From Adiantum capillus-veneris (lineage: Eukaryota; Streptophyta; Polypodiopsida; Polypodiales; Pteridaceae), in the NCBI GenBank assembly GCA_014529385.2, contig CM043968.1, forward strand, positions 125,199,518 to 125,263,517: a DNA stretch of 64,000 nucleotides. The letters run 5' to 3'. The position numbers and the translations under genes are program-made. A model generated the notes under the pieces. It had not been told where the DNA came from. It saw nothing but the letters and a program-made list of their open reading frames with translations, and ran no database searches. How positions within the stretch are numbered: position 1 is the first letter of the stretch; each line of letters starts with the position of its first letter. Positions 44,944-55,577 of the stretch are shown piece by piece.

Positions 44944-45900
44944 ATGGGAGAAAAAGGGATTGAAAAATTTAATGGAGACGGTTTCCATACATGGCAGACA
45001 AAGCTACGTGGATACCTCATGAAAAAACAGCTATGGTCTGTTGTAAAACCGAGAGTAAGCAAACCATCCACTTCTGTTGAAGGTGCTCTCACTAGGGCCC
45101 AAATTGCGCAAGCACAAGCTAAAGATGAACAAGCACTCGGCATAATAATCACATCACTCCACAATAACTATGTGCACTTTACAGATAGCTACACCACTAC
45201 AATCTAAGAATTAGATATTCTGGAACATAACTTTGGTGCTAAACAAAAGCAAAGTAAGATTAGCTTAAAGAAAAAACTTTACAAATTTACTATGCTTCAA
45301 GAGGAGGATGTTTCAAGCTTTGTTAATAGACTAATGAGAATAATCACGCAGCTCACTTACATTCAGTGCCAAGTCCCAAAAGAAGATCAAGTCGTTGTAC
45401 TCCTGAGTGCTCTACTTGAAAGTTTTGACAACATAGTCATAGTCTTAGAGCAAAGGAAACCCATACCTTCTCTACAATATGTTATAGGGGCAATCCATGA
45501 AGAAGAAAATAAAAATAATAAGAAATTTGAATCAATGGGAGGAGCTTATTTTACATCATCATCTAGGGTGTCATCATCATCACCTAGATTAAATAACAAG
45601 AAGTGCTATGAGTGTGGCAAGCCTGGACACTTCTCCAAGGACTGCTACAAGAACAATTATTGTAACAATTGTGGCATCAAAGGTCATCCACCATCAAATG
45701 GCAAGAAATCAACAACAAAGACAAAAGTAGAGTCAATCTTACAGAAGAAGAGGACGGAGATGCAGCTCAACACGCATGGAATTGTCTCCATGTGTGTGCC
45801 GTCCCCAACTACTTTTGTGAGTATATTGATGTGCTGTAAAATGGATGGTCCTCACCTTCTTTGTTTAAGGGTCCAGAACCCTCCCAAAAGTAGTCATTAG
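44944..45900 (+). pseudogene. gag of the second copia-like element
   Basis: The start is the ATG at 44944 (MGEKGIEKFNGDGFHTWQTK), which opens with the usual copia gag N-terminus. The frame runs to 45900 with one TAA (45205-45207), one transition from Gln. KLYKFTMLQEEDVSSFVNRL and LLSALLESFDNIV match the UBN2-type gag domain. The zinc knuckle CYECGKPGHFSKDC is intact, and a second, incomplete Cys block YCNNCGIKGH follows. No protease or pol is found downstream, so the element is deleted after gag. The 900-bp region from the primer site to the ATG has no supported gene. Confidence 0.8.
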
Positions 45901-46194
45901 GCAAAAAGTGATTTTCTCTCTCTAGAACCCTTTTTTCAACCCCTCCTTGGTTGCAACCATCACACTCATCCTCTACTCCCACTCTCTCTCTACACCATCT
46001 CCATTGCTACAGCAAGGAAGCTCCTCTCTCCTCCCCTACCACCTTCCATTGCCACACCAAGCAAGGGTTATCCACCTTCTCCTCCCATTGCCACACCAAG
46101 CAAGGGTTAACCAGCTTCTCCTATCACTTTATCCCACCTACATTGTAGCAACAAGCAAGGTCCTGCTCCTCCTCCTAATTTTCTTTGTTCAACC

Positions 46195-47519
46195 ATGGCC
46201 ATCTCTACTTCGCAAAGGCAGCCAAAGGATGAGGTCACAGCACTTGCATGCCATAACACAAGAGGTATATATGATGAGTGCGTGCCACAAGAGTTCACCA
46301 AAGGTGCTTGGGTATACATGCAACCATCTGCTATTGGCCCTCAGCGTGTGTGGAATCGTGCAAACTTGGATCATCATTGGAAAGGAAAGCTCCTTAGCTT
46401 CAAGAACCGCAAAGACAAGGGGACCGTAGCCATTGTGCAACATGTTTTCTCAATGTCAAGCATGCAATTGCAACAACCACCTTGATTTTCAGCACATTGT
46501 AAGTACATGTTTTGAGAATACAAAGCTAGATGTGAAATCACAGTGTAATGTTATTATGGATTCATACTTAAGATTTTCCATGCATTTATAGTCATATTTC
46601 CATCCACATTGGTGGAGGAGCAGCCACTACATAGTCTCTCTGGAACATTCAATGCTATGCGGATATTGGAGCAACAACGTTCGCACATCTTTGCCCAACC
46701 AAACTGGTTCAAAGAAGGATCTTCTTCTATTCTCACTCCTATATTGTGCCTGCTTCTACACAAGATTTTGGAACGCTTGAACCCATCAAAGTATCGTCCT
46801 TATTAAGTATGGAGTGGCCAGTGCCAGATTTGTGGTCGGTAGCATTTTTCAAGCAAAAGATGATAAACTCTTTGAAATACTCTAAAGCTGCTAGGTCTAT
46901 GGGCTTGAGTTGGTGTTTGCCTATTCACTATTTTGTGCACATTTTTAAAGAGTTTGGATTTGTGGAGACTACCACAATGCTTGTAAGTAAAGATGTGCAT
47001 TATGAGGAATTAGGAAGGCTTGTAAAAGAGGACTGGGGTCTTGTGGAGGGCATGCACAATGGGGACACGTACCATTGTAAGGTTGGAGCTTCAGGTATTG
47101 GAATGCGTTATTTGAAATACCGCACCTCCTTGTACATACAATTCCACTATGATCGTTGGATGTGCAAGCTTGGAGTGTGGACTCCCTTGCAGAGTGTAGA
47201 CGGCGCTATTGCAAGCTTTGACATTGCAGTGAAGATGCCCAGCGATGCTTTGGAGGCAGACCAAGTGAACAAGCATTGGACTCTCAGTAATGTGCAAGAA
47301 CATTTGGTTTTTATGGGTTTTGAGGCCCTTCAACAAGCACAATTTTGTTTACAAGGTCACAAGGTGAGAATCCTTCCTCCACATTTTCAATACATCATAG
47401 TTTGTCAATCATTGGATGCTTATTGTAATGAATGTCCGATGATTGGGAAGAGAATGGAAGACAAATTGAAGGTCGAGGAGGATGGATGGAACTATGATAT
47501 TGCTCTTATAACTTTGTAA
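46195..47519 (+). pseudogene. unrecognised two-exon gene 1 of the 46-57 kb module
   Basis: The first exon starts at the ATG at 46195 after a pyrimidine-rich leader (45910-46190) and runs to about 46498. A 93-bp candidate intron (46499-46591, GTAAGT...TTATAG) follows. The second part has a frame of 257 codons ending at 47519, with WCLPIHYFVHIFKEFGFVE, RLVKEDWGLVEGMHNGD and DRWMCKLGVWTPLQ. No known domain could be assigned. Frame changes near 46470 and 46790 suggest decay, so the exact protein is uncertain. It lies upstream of gene 2 in the same orientation. Confidence 0.45.
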
Positions 47520-47668
47520 CTCTTGAAATTTTGAAAACGATCCCCGATGTAATCAACATGATTTGCTTCGGCAAATCATGTCTTTGAATATAATTTTTTG
47601 CATTGAGATGAGAGATCATTTTTTTGGTGAAAGTGCCTTTTTTTTAATGTCTTTAAAAAAGGGACCAT

Positions 47669-47675
47669 TATAAAA
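47669..47675 (+). promoter_or_regulatory. TATA box ahead of gene 2
   Basis: TATAAAA lies 83 bp upstream of the ATG at 47758 and is followed by a CT-rich leader, the layout of a plant RNA polymerase II promoter. Confidence 0.6.
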
Positions 47676-47757
47676 GGGGGGCCGCATAACTCATTCACTT
47701 TTTTCACTTTCACAACTCTTGAGCTCCTCCACTCTCTATCTACACCCCAGGCTAGAC

Positions 47758-48729
47758 ATGGACGCTTCCACAGCCTCTGCATATGCACCCACATCCACCC
47801 CTTTGTCATGATTCATCCTCTTCCTTGAGGACACTAAATACAAAGGGAAGTTGGACCTCCACACCTTCTTTACTCGTCTCCCTAACCTTGACACCACAAT
47901 TGCCCTTCACATGGATGCATTTGCCAAGATTTTTGCGTTCATGGAGGAGCACATCATAAAATAAACTATATCTATCTCCCCACATGCAGGGATCTGGGTG
48001 CCTTGCGATCTTTTGTGCTACATACACAATGGTGATCGCCCATTCTCCAAGCGGTTGGGATGATTCCAAGAAATTTCCATCGATGCACGCCATTTCTTGG
48101 ATGAGCAAGCCCCAGGGGTGTCATCACTCAAGAAGCACAAGTTGGAGGTGGAGTACCTTTCTCGGCTAGCAACATTCATTTTCTTGGTGAGCGAGGAACC
48201 TAATTTGGAGGAGCTCCGCTTACCACACCTTCATGCTGGGTCCTTTATCAAGGACACCAAGGAGCAGGAGGTTATCCCCATGAACCTTGTAGTGGAAGGA
48301 AAGACACTTTGGCTCGAGTACCCCAGGGGGCTTGAGGAAGTGGCTAAGAAATCCATCATTGTGGCTGGCCCTAGTGATACTCCAGTGCCATTACCATTGA
48401 AAAATGTGGCTATCCCAAAGGTAGAAATCAATCGCTTCTCCTCAGTGGTAGTGGATGGGGAGGAGTATGTGTTTATGCATGATTTGGAGAAATCATTTGG
48501 CCTGCGCATGGATGAATGCTTGAACGTGCTATGCAACAACACCAAATGTCCCTTAGACAATACGCCAGATGCCCTAAAAAGCAAGCTCTTGCCACTTGGG
48601 GACTCTGTTGCTGACACTATTGTAGTTGTATGTGCGAAGGTCCTTGTTAGAAAATATGACGTAGCTAAGTAGATAATTGAGTAGATTACTTAATGGAGAG
48701 AGATAATTTACACACACAAGAGATTATAG

Positions 48730-48781
<52 letters not shown>

Positions 48782-50045
48782 ACACACGATATACGTGGTT
48801 CACCCAATGTGGGCTACATCCACGGGAAAGCAGCCACTCAATGGCCTTAGTAGTTCAAAACAAGAAGTAGGTTACATAGGGATTATACTCTTTTGGAGCT
48901 CCCGCCTTGCTTCACTCTCACCACCTCACACCCACCTTGTTGCATCAACTTTACACTATGAAATGTGTATAGAAATGGCCTCCTTTTATAGGCCCAAAGG
49001 CTTACCCTCTCTCATGAGAGGCAGCCATGTGTAACCCCCCTTGTGTAGATAAGTCCAAATCAGACCCTCCAATCCATCCAACGAAAAGGAATATTCAGGC
49101 GTTAAAATTTTGGTTGAGGGCGAGTCATTTTATTTTCCTGCAAGTTATATTTCTTCATGCACGATGGCTTCTCCTCATAATGGGGGCCTTACAAATGTGC
49201 ATTTTTAACACAAAAAATTACAAGCGGTAAATCAGGCTCCATACTTAACAGTCCTGGCAGCAGAGCACTTGCATGTGGCTGAGGAAGAATTCCAAGTCAC
49301 GCAAGCCAAGTTTGAGGCCTCTAGGATGTCTATGCCACTACGCAACCCCCCATCTGATGATCCGAAGCTTGTAGCTGCGGTGCATGGGAGCATTGACTTG
49401 GATGGAAAGGTCAACAGATAGGAGGACGACAAGGAGCAGGAGGTAAACTCCATACTAATTTTCATGTTATTTTCTTATCCTTCATTGTCTTTTTTCTCAA
49501 CCTTCATTGGTTTATGACAGGACATCGTGGAGGTTGATGATTTTGCTGCAAGGACGGGTGGCAAGCGGACGGGCTTTGGACCTCAATCTTCCCTTGTGCA
49601 TTACCTAGGATAATTCCCCCCTGGCGATGTGGCCACTATCCATAATGAATTTACTCCCCAAGACCATTTTATGACTTGGTCGTTGAAAGCTTTAAGCAAG
49701 GTTTTGTGTTTGAGCACCATTGCTCAAACTGTGCATCTTGTGTTCCTAGTGCGCAGATCCCTTGTATGCACAGCATTTGGCACTGGCTTCCGTGGTGAAG
49801 TGCTTGCCCAGATAGGGATACATGCTTCCATTGGCTCAACTGATCCAAAGGCCATAGCCCAGTCCCTCTTGACTGGGGAGTTCCCTTATGCACAAGACAG
49901 GTGCCAGGAAATGGTCAAGAAAATTATGAACTCCTCAGATACACGACGTAAAATCAACTTTTTGGAAGTAATAAAAAATATTTCAAATTGTCTCTCTATC
50001 TTGTACATTCTTCTAAATGTGATAATTGATGATATGTTTCAATAA
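47758..50045 (+). pseudogene. unrecognised gene 2 of the 46-57 kb module (interrupted by an insertion)
   Basis: The start ATG at 47758 is after a TATA box and CT-rich leader. One frame runs to about 48640 with three in-frame stops (TGA near 47809, TAA near 47962, TGA near 48060). It contains LHTFFTRLPNLDTTIALHMD, IWVPCDLLCYIHNGDRPFSK and a block YVFMHDLEKSFGLRMDECL. It is cut by an insertion (48645-49222) and resumes with LAAEHLHVAEEEFQVTQAKF. A 78-bp intron (49443-49520, GTAAAC...GACAG) keeps the frame into DIVEVDDFAARTGGKR. The last exon ends at 50045. No domain was recognised. The long open stretches with conserved phase show it was a real protein gene. Confidence 0.5.
48645..49222. mobile_element. 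LTR-like insertion within gene 2
   Basis: The insert starts TGTTAGAAAATATG and contains a GA microsatellite (48734-48779). TTTTTAACA ends at 49210, giving TGTTA...TAACA ends as in a solo LTR of 566 bp. A short extra stretch (49211-49222) lies before the gene resumes. No target duplication was found, so the right boundary and class are uncertain. Confidence 0.4.
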
Positions 50046-50247
50046 GTTGTGTCTTTTTTGCTTGAAGTAACAACACAACAAAAGTTGGATGCACATGATA
50101 CTTCTTTCAGCTTACGTTAATTCTGGGGAAAGTATAAAACACATCTGACTGAAAAGAAGTGGTTTCTCTAAAGTAATGCTGCAAAACCAATTTCTTTCGG
50201 TTAATCTATGTTTTTTAAGTATCCTAGGGGTACAGAAGCCTACCAGG

Positions 50248-50981
50248 TGCCAAAAGAAGGGCGGCCACAAGGGTGCACAAATGGCCCATCCATAAATTTT
50301 GGATGGCCAATTTGCACGCCCTTGTGGCCACCCTTTTTTTGGCATGTGGAGCATATGTTTGCACTCAGAGACACTAGAAAAGGTGAGATCAACTGTGAAT
50401 TTAAGTTTTCAAGCACATTATCACCTGCTTCAGCTCTACCTAATACATCGCTGTAGCAAAAGGCCCAATTACATTGGAAATTTGAAAAATCTAATTTAAT
50501 GTTGCATAGACACTTGGCTTCACAATATGTTAACTATTGTGATATCCTATGGGGTAAACAAAGCTTGAAATTGCAAAAAAAAGGGTGGCCACAAGGGCAC
50601 GCAAATGGCCCATCCATCAGTTTTGGATGGCCAATTTGCGCGCCCTTGTGGCCACCCTTTTTTTGGCATATGGAGCATATGTCTGCACTCAAGGACACTA
50701 AATCAACTCTGAATTTAAGTCTTCAAGCACACTATCACCTGCCTTAGCTCTACCTAATACATTCCTGCACCAAAAGACCCAATTACATTGGACATTTGAA
50801 AAATCTAATTTAATGTTGCATAGACACTTGGTTTCACAATATGTTAACTTTTTTGATATCCTATGGGGTAAACAAAGCTTGAAATTGTAAAAAAAAGGGT
50901 GGCCACAAGGGTCCGCAAATTGGCCATCCAAAACTGATGGATGGGCCATTTGCGCGCCCTTGTGGCCACCCTTTTTTTGCA
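50248..50981. repeat. array of three fold-back repeats in units of about 314-324 bp
   Basis: Three imperfect palindromes of about 97 bp lie at 50248-50344, 50572-50668 and 50886-50981. Each has arms AAGGGTGGCCACAAGGG / CCCTTGTGGCCACCCTT around a core of about 40 bp. The second and third lie in direct repeats of about 314 bp (GGAGCATATG ... CTATGGGGTAAACAAAGC). The core of the third copy (50922-50947) is the exact reverse complement of the core of the second (50607-50632). Sequence left of copy 1 (CAGAAGCCTACCAGGTGC) is mirrored right of copy 3 (GCACCTGCTAGGCTTCTCTG). Confidence 0.93.
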
Positions 50982-51195
50982 CCTGCTAGGCTTCTCTGCC
51001 ACATAGGATACCCAGAAAGTTAATGTTTGATTTATATTTAACCCTTCATATTCAAAAACAATAAATTCAAAACAGATGGATAATAGACACAGTAAACACA
51101 ATTGTTAATCATATTGTCATTGCAAAGTCATCTCATTGCAAAGATAAGGGTGTGCAATACAAAAAGAGGGGTAACTTCAGCTAATGCTCGAAGTC

Positions 51196-52075
51196 TCATC
51201 GCAATCGACGTGCAAGTTGTATATCTTTTGGTTGTACTGTCACTCACTTTGCATGAATCATGCATAGGTTGGTATCTTCCAACACCAAAATGATGTGACC
51301 TCTACAGCTTCTTGAATAGTCTCTAGCACTATTGCTTGCATTCTATACTGATTTCCATAGCTTTGAAGCACCTCCTTCACTCTGCGAGCAAAGGGGGCGC
51401 GTCAAATTAAAATCTCTGTAGTCTTCTGGTAGTGGCAGATTTCTGCATATGCCCTTGCCATTTTTTGATGCCGCTGCGGTTGTCTTGGGGTCACTTGCAC
51501 ATTTGCTGGCTGGCGGCATTTAGGCTTCTTGAAAAACTTTGACTTGCACCTATTTACATGCTTAGGGGTTGGATCTGCAACCTCTTTTGATTCATCCTCT
51601 TCCCTTGGCTCCCAATCTTGTGTTGTGGAGAGCTCTCCCTAGCCTCGAGGCAATGTCTCCCCCCCAATGGGCACCCGATGTGTGCACGGTATATCAGCTC
51701 GCTGCCATGGTGGCTCTATCTCTGATTCAGTGTCTGTATGGACCACCCAAGTCTTGGATGGTCCTGCTTGTGATTGGTGGTGCGGCGACTCCTCCCTATC
51801 GGACTTCGGTGTTTTCTAGGCCTCTTCTTCTCTCCAACGTTGGGCACGTTGCTTCATTCTTTTTCTAGTGTTTGTTCTTGTGGACGTGAAGATTCTACAA
51901 CCCTCGATGACTGTCATGCCCTACTACCATGCCCACTGCTAGAAGAGTTCCTAGAACGGCCAGGTGTTCGTGGTTGTTTTCTTGTGCCTTTAAGCCATGA
52001 CGGCTTCTCACATCCTTGGAGGGTGTTTTTGTTGGCAGGCGGATGCTCTTTTGCGGTTTGTTTGGTGCACGCCAT
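51196..52075 (-). pseudogene. divergent histone H3-like gene (possible CENH3-type variant), decayed
   Basis: The ATG at 52075 opens MACTKQTAKE, matching the MARTKQTAR start of H3. A long basic, Ser/Arg/Pro-rich tail of roughly 200 codons follows, with frame changes. The histone fold (about 51520-51196) reads AEICHYQKTTEILI, stop, RAPFARRVKEVLQ, then QYRMQAIVLETIQEAVE. After a one-base shift it continues LVLEDTNLCMIHAK, stop, VT, then PKDIQLARRLR. These blocks line up in order with alpha-N, alpha-1, alpha-2 and alpha-3 of H3. The stops inside the fold are TGA where H3 has Arg (CGA to TGA). Loop 1 has canonical length, without the insertion common in plant CENH3, and KDIQLARR is canonical-like, whereas RAPFAR-VKE is CENH3-like. 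The protein would package DNA in a nucleosome. It is not functional as written, and no intron is evident. Confidence 0.75.
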
Positions 52076-52133
52076 TTTGTATGGTAAGAGCTCACCTGTT
52101 CTTAAGAAACGAGTGGTTTATGAGAGCATGCAA

Positions 52134-52165
52134 TATTTATAAGGGCCCATTTCAAAAGGGCCCTA
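52134..52165 (-). promoter_or_regulatory. TATA box and GGGCCC pair upstream of the H3-like gene
   Basis: On the minus strand TATAAATA (52134-52141) lies about 60 bp ahead of the ATG at 52075. Just upstream are two GGGCCC blocks separated by a short AT-containing spacer (52144-52165); TGGGCC is a known promoter motif of proliferation-linked plant genes. This indicates a gene copy with its own promoter, not a processed retrocopy or a captured exon. Confidence 0.55.
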
Positions 52166-52214
52166 CTCACACTAATTTTGGAAAAAAACTATTATTTTTT
52201 AAATGAACATGTTG

Positions 52215-55095
52215 TTAAGAGTTGGACCCTACGTTCATGTGTAGTGACTCGCGCAGAATCCACTTTGACCCTTGTCGTACTATGCATTGACACCATGCAG
52301 CATGCTTGGCGGGACCTTGCAACATTTGCCACTTGTTGTTATGCTCTTGACGAGTCCATTTTCGCACTTCAATAGCAATCTTGGATTGTTGCGAACGCTC
52401 CATTGTGAGCTTACAAGCAAATGTTGTGCGAAAAAACCAGTTGAACATTTTCTCCAAATAATTGGATTGCACCATTCCACCACCATGTCGAGTATTTTTG
52501 AAGTACATCCCCTTGCTCGATAATGGGACTTCTCCATGCCTTGAGAGCTAAAAATTTCAAGCAATCCATACTAGTGCATAAAAAATGCACCATGCGCAAA
52601 CAAGATATGATGTTCACATGAGTAAAAAATCCATATTATTTAATGAAAACAATCCCTTGTAATATATTTACCACGTAACATGGCTTACCGTGGAATGTGT
52701 GATGTTATTTCACCCCAAGAAAGGGTGAAGACCTTGGTAAAATCCGCCAAGGCTTCTTGAAATGATTGACGTTGTTCCTCTGTTGTGCTGTTAAGGCCCA
52801 TAAGCTTGACCATTTTATCAAACTCCTTCCAAAGCTCCCAAAGGTTACCTACGTGCTGGTTGGAGCTGTTTTGAGCAGCATATCGACCTGGCTTTCCTTG
52901 GGAAACTTTCTTCAAAAAGTGTCTGGCTTTTTGTCCACTCATTGACACCTGTTGAGCAATTTCATGGGCCTTCCCTGTGTTCTTAAAAGCAACAATAGAC
53001 ACATTTCCACCGTGACAGCCAATCGAATTCAAGAGTACCTCCACTCTTTCGATCGCTTACTGGGACTTTTCCAATGGTTTCATTGTGAAAGCATAGTCAA
53101 TGTGGAGCTTCAATAGCCTATCAAAAATACACATGAATGCGTGTAATGTACAAAAATATACATTCGATAGAGGAAATGGAAAGATTGGATTCCAAGCGTG
53201 GTCCTTTTGATCACGGCCTAGGGCATTGAGCATGGGACATCTCAGAATAGACGCTTTCCATTCTCTACCTTCATCTCTGACATCACGACAATCCAACCCT
53301 TGTTCTCCATGCCCTTGCCATGGAAGCATGGAACCGACCTTTGCAGTGCTCTTGTGTGATTTTTGTCCGTTAGGTTTGTACCCTCAAGTGCAAAATGAAC
53401 AAGGCATGACAAAAGAAGCCCCTTGTTTGCAGCCAAGCAAACACTTTATGGTCTTCAAGTCCCCACCTAAGTGCCACTCCACATCATAGCTACCAAAACC
53501 CTCAACCTCCAACTTTTGACTTGCAATTTGGGAGTGTATTACTTCTATGATCCATGGAGTTCTCTCAAAAATCCATGAAAGTACTCCATTGGTATCTTTT
53601 GGCACCTCAACAGCACCCAACCACCAAATGTCTTTCTCTGATTGCACGCTAAAAGACGGGGTGGGAGATGGCTCGACTGAATCCCTTCGCTTGGTTTGCA
53701 AAAGGGCCTCATTCATTAGAGTGACACTTACACTCTCTAACCTTTGACCTTTCACTATTTGACACTCATCAAGTTTTAGCACAAAAGTGACCTTTATGTC
53801 AAGCACTACAAAATAAATAGTGCCAAAACCTTATACTTCAAAGTCTATGATAAGAACAAAACCAAAAGAAAAAAGTATAGTGTATCACCTTCTTCAGATA
53901 ACTCGTAAAATCTAAGCATGGCTTGTTGAAGTCTTCTAAGGTCCACAAAAAATTGTTCCACATTGTGTAAGGAAAGCCCTTCTCTGAAGGTCTTATGGAT
54001 TGTTTCTTACCTTTTTTCCTTGTCTTTGTTGTGCACGAAGCATAAAGGGAAGTTTGCATTGTATCCTCAATGTGTAGGTATATCCCAATGCGGGAGAACA
54101 CATCTTTGTTTGTGGCCTTCTTTGTGAGGTTAACCTTGTGAGGAACGGAAAATAGGTTTTTCACAATGCCATGCTCTTTGAGGGCATCCTTTAGGAGTTG
54201 GAAAATAGCCTGATAGGCTTTGGTGCTGATTCCAGACTCATCACAAGCTTGTTGCACATCATCATCACTAACCACATTTCTCAATTTACGCATAAGGTCC
54301 TTGGTGACTGCATCCTTAATGTGCTTACCTCCACGTTATTGTAAGATAGAAATCACATCCTCGGTATTGAGACAACTAGTGAGAAGGTTGACTCGATCAT
54401 CTTGGCTTGTTCCACCGCATGCCTCCTGGATGAAGTTTCTAGCAACCAATATAAATAAATGTTAAAAAATAGTGTGAAGTAAGAATGGATCATGCAAGTA
54501 AAGACCAAATCACCTTGTGGCTGTCACTCATCGTTTGCGTGCTCCTCCCAAATGTGCAAGAGTTTCAATGGATGAATACGTTCATTTGCATTCCCTTGCA
54601 CCAAGGGGTGTTTCTTTCAAGTATGCTATGGTGTTGGCAAGATTCATAATGTGGGATTTGTTTTCTTGCATTTGTTGTTGAAGAGTTTCAACCACCCTCT
54701 CCAAAGAGGCAACACTCTCTTGTAATGCCACCGTCTTGAGGTGAAGAGCTTAGCATTCGTGCATCCACATATGCAAAGAAGCACCTGCACCCATACACAA
54801 CCGCTTGCAATAGCCTAAGAAGCCTACTTCTTCCCTCCCAAGAAATTGAAGAAATGTCAAAAGGCTATTAAAGCATGGATGGAAGCGGCTTATAGGATCG
54901 TAAGGGTACAAATGGCCATCCACCCAAATGTCAACATTGGTCTCACGAGCGGTGTGACATTCCTATGATGACCTTTGATCACTCTCACATGCGGTCTTCG
55001 ATGCAAACACCGTGGTTAAGCGAATATGTATGCTTTTGGTGTGCGGAGTAGGTGGTGGTGGAAGCAAACCATTTGTGATATCCGTGAGCACCATG
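52215..55095 (-). pseudogene. multi-exon transposase-like gene with GGDLK / Cys-x2-Cys motif
   Basis: The start ATG at 55095 (MVLTDITNGLLPPPP) follows a CT-rich leader. The N-terminal part includes PISRFHPCFNSLLTFLQFLG and a coiled coil (LQESVASLERVVETLQQQMQ). A second block (about 54435-53889) holds LMRKLRNVVSDDDVQQACDE. A candidate 83-bp intron (53806-53888) precedes a frame of about 373 codons to 52689. That frame has KLDECQIVKGQRLESVSVTL, a WHLGGDLKTIKCLLG motif followed by MPCSFC, FPLSNVYFCTLHAFMCIFDR and LWELWKEFDKMVKL. A GTAAGC donor ends this exon. The last part reads HILFAHGAFFMH and then SSQGMEKSHYRARG. The order GGD-K, Cys-x2-Cys, TLH, EKxxY recalls from memory an uncharacterised eukaryotic family with transposase-like traits; this is inference. 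Stops near 54963, 54336, 53384 and 53057 are mostly one transition from sense. Confidence 0.55.
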
Positions 55096-55099
55096 GAAG

Positions 55100-55250
55100 T
55101 TGTTGCGTGAGGAAGCAAATGATGAAAAGATAGAGGGAGAGGGGTAGGGAGATTGAGGAAGATGGGAGGAGAGAAGGAGGGAGGGGGGGAGGGAGAGGAA
55201 GGTAGGGGGAGGGAGGGAGAGGAGAGGGAGAGAGGACAAAAGAACAAAGA
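55100..55250 (-). promoter_or_regulatory. pyrimidine-rich leader of the transposase-like gene
   Basis: On the minus strand about 150 bp of CTCTCC/CCCTCC repeats lie directly before the ATG at 55095. The Ser/Pro/Leu frames through it are artefacts. Confidence 0.5.
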
Positions 55251-55577
55251 GTTTTTTACTTTTTGGGGGAAAAGATTTTTGAAAAAACGGACTTTCTAAG
55301 CTTGTGGGTTAAAAAATGGATCAAAAAATGATTTTTGGATATATATTTGTTGGGAGTTTTAAGTAAAAAATAAGTAAAAATGATTTATTTTTTTAAAAAG
55401 TAAAATCTTGACTCTTAGTGACCCACGTTTTTGCTGATGTGGTCACATCCCTATGCTTCCTTCACTTTAAAAAAGCTAGAGAGAGAAAGTAACCCCTTAG
55501 GTCCACATTCTACATTTGTCTAAAAAAAAGGGTAGAAAAGCCTACTCAAAACTACCTTCTTCAATGCCCTTGCCCCC

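Noticed and set aside
46554-46763. Cys-containing minus-strand frame
   Set aside because: Antisense to the spliced plus-strand gene 1; no start context or neighbour support.
51569-52142. Plus-strand frames of about 100-120 codons at 51569-51868 and 51774-52142
   Set aside because: They lie opposite the H3-like gene, whose histone-fold blocks and TATA box are on the minus strand.
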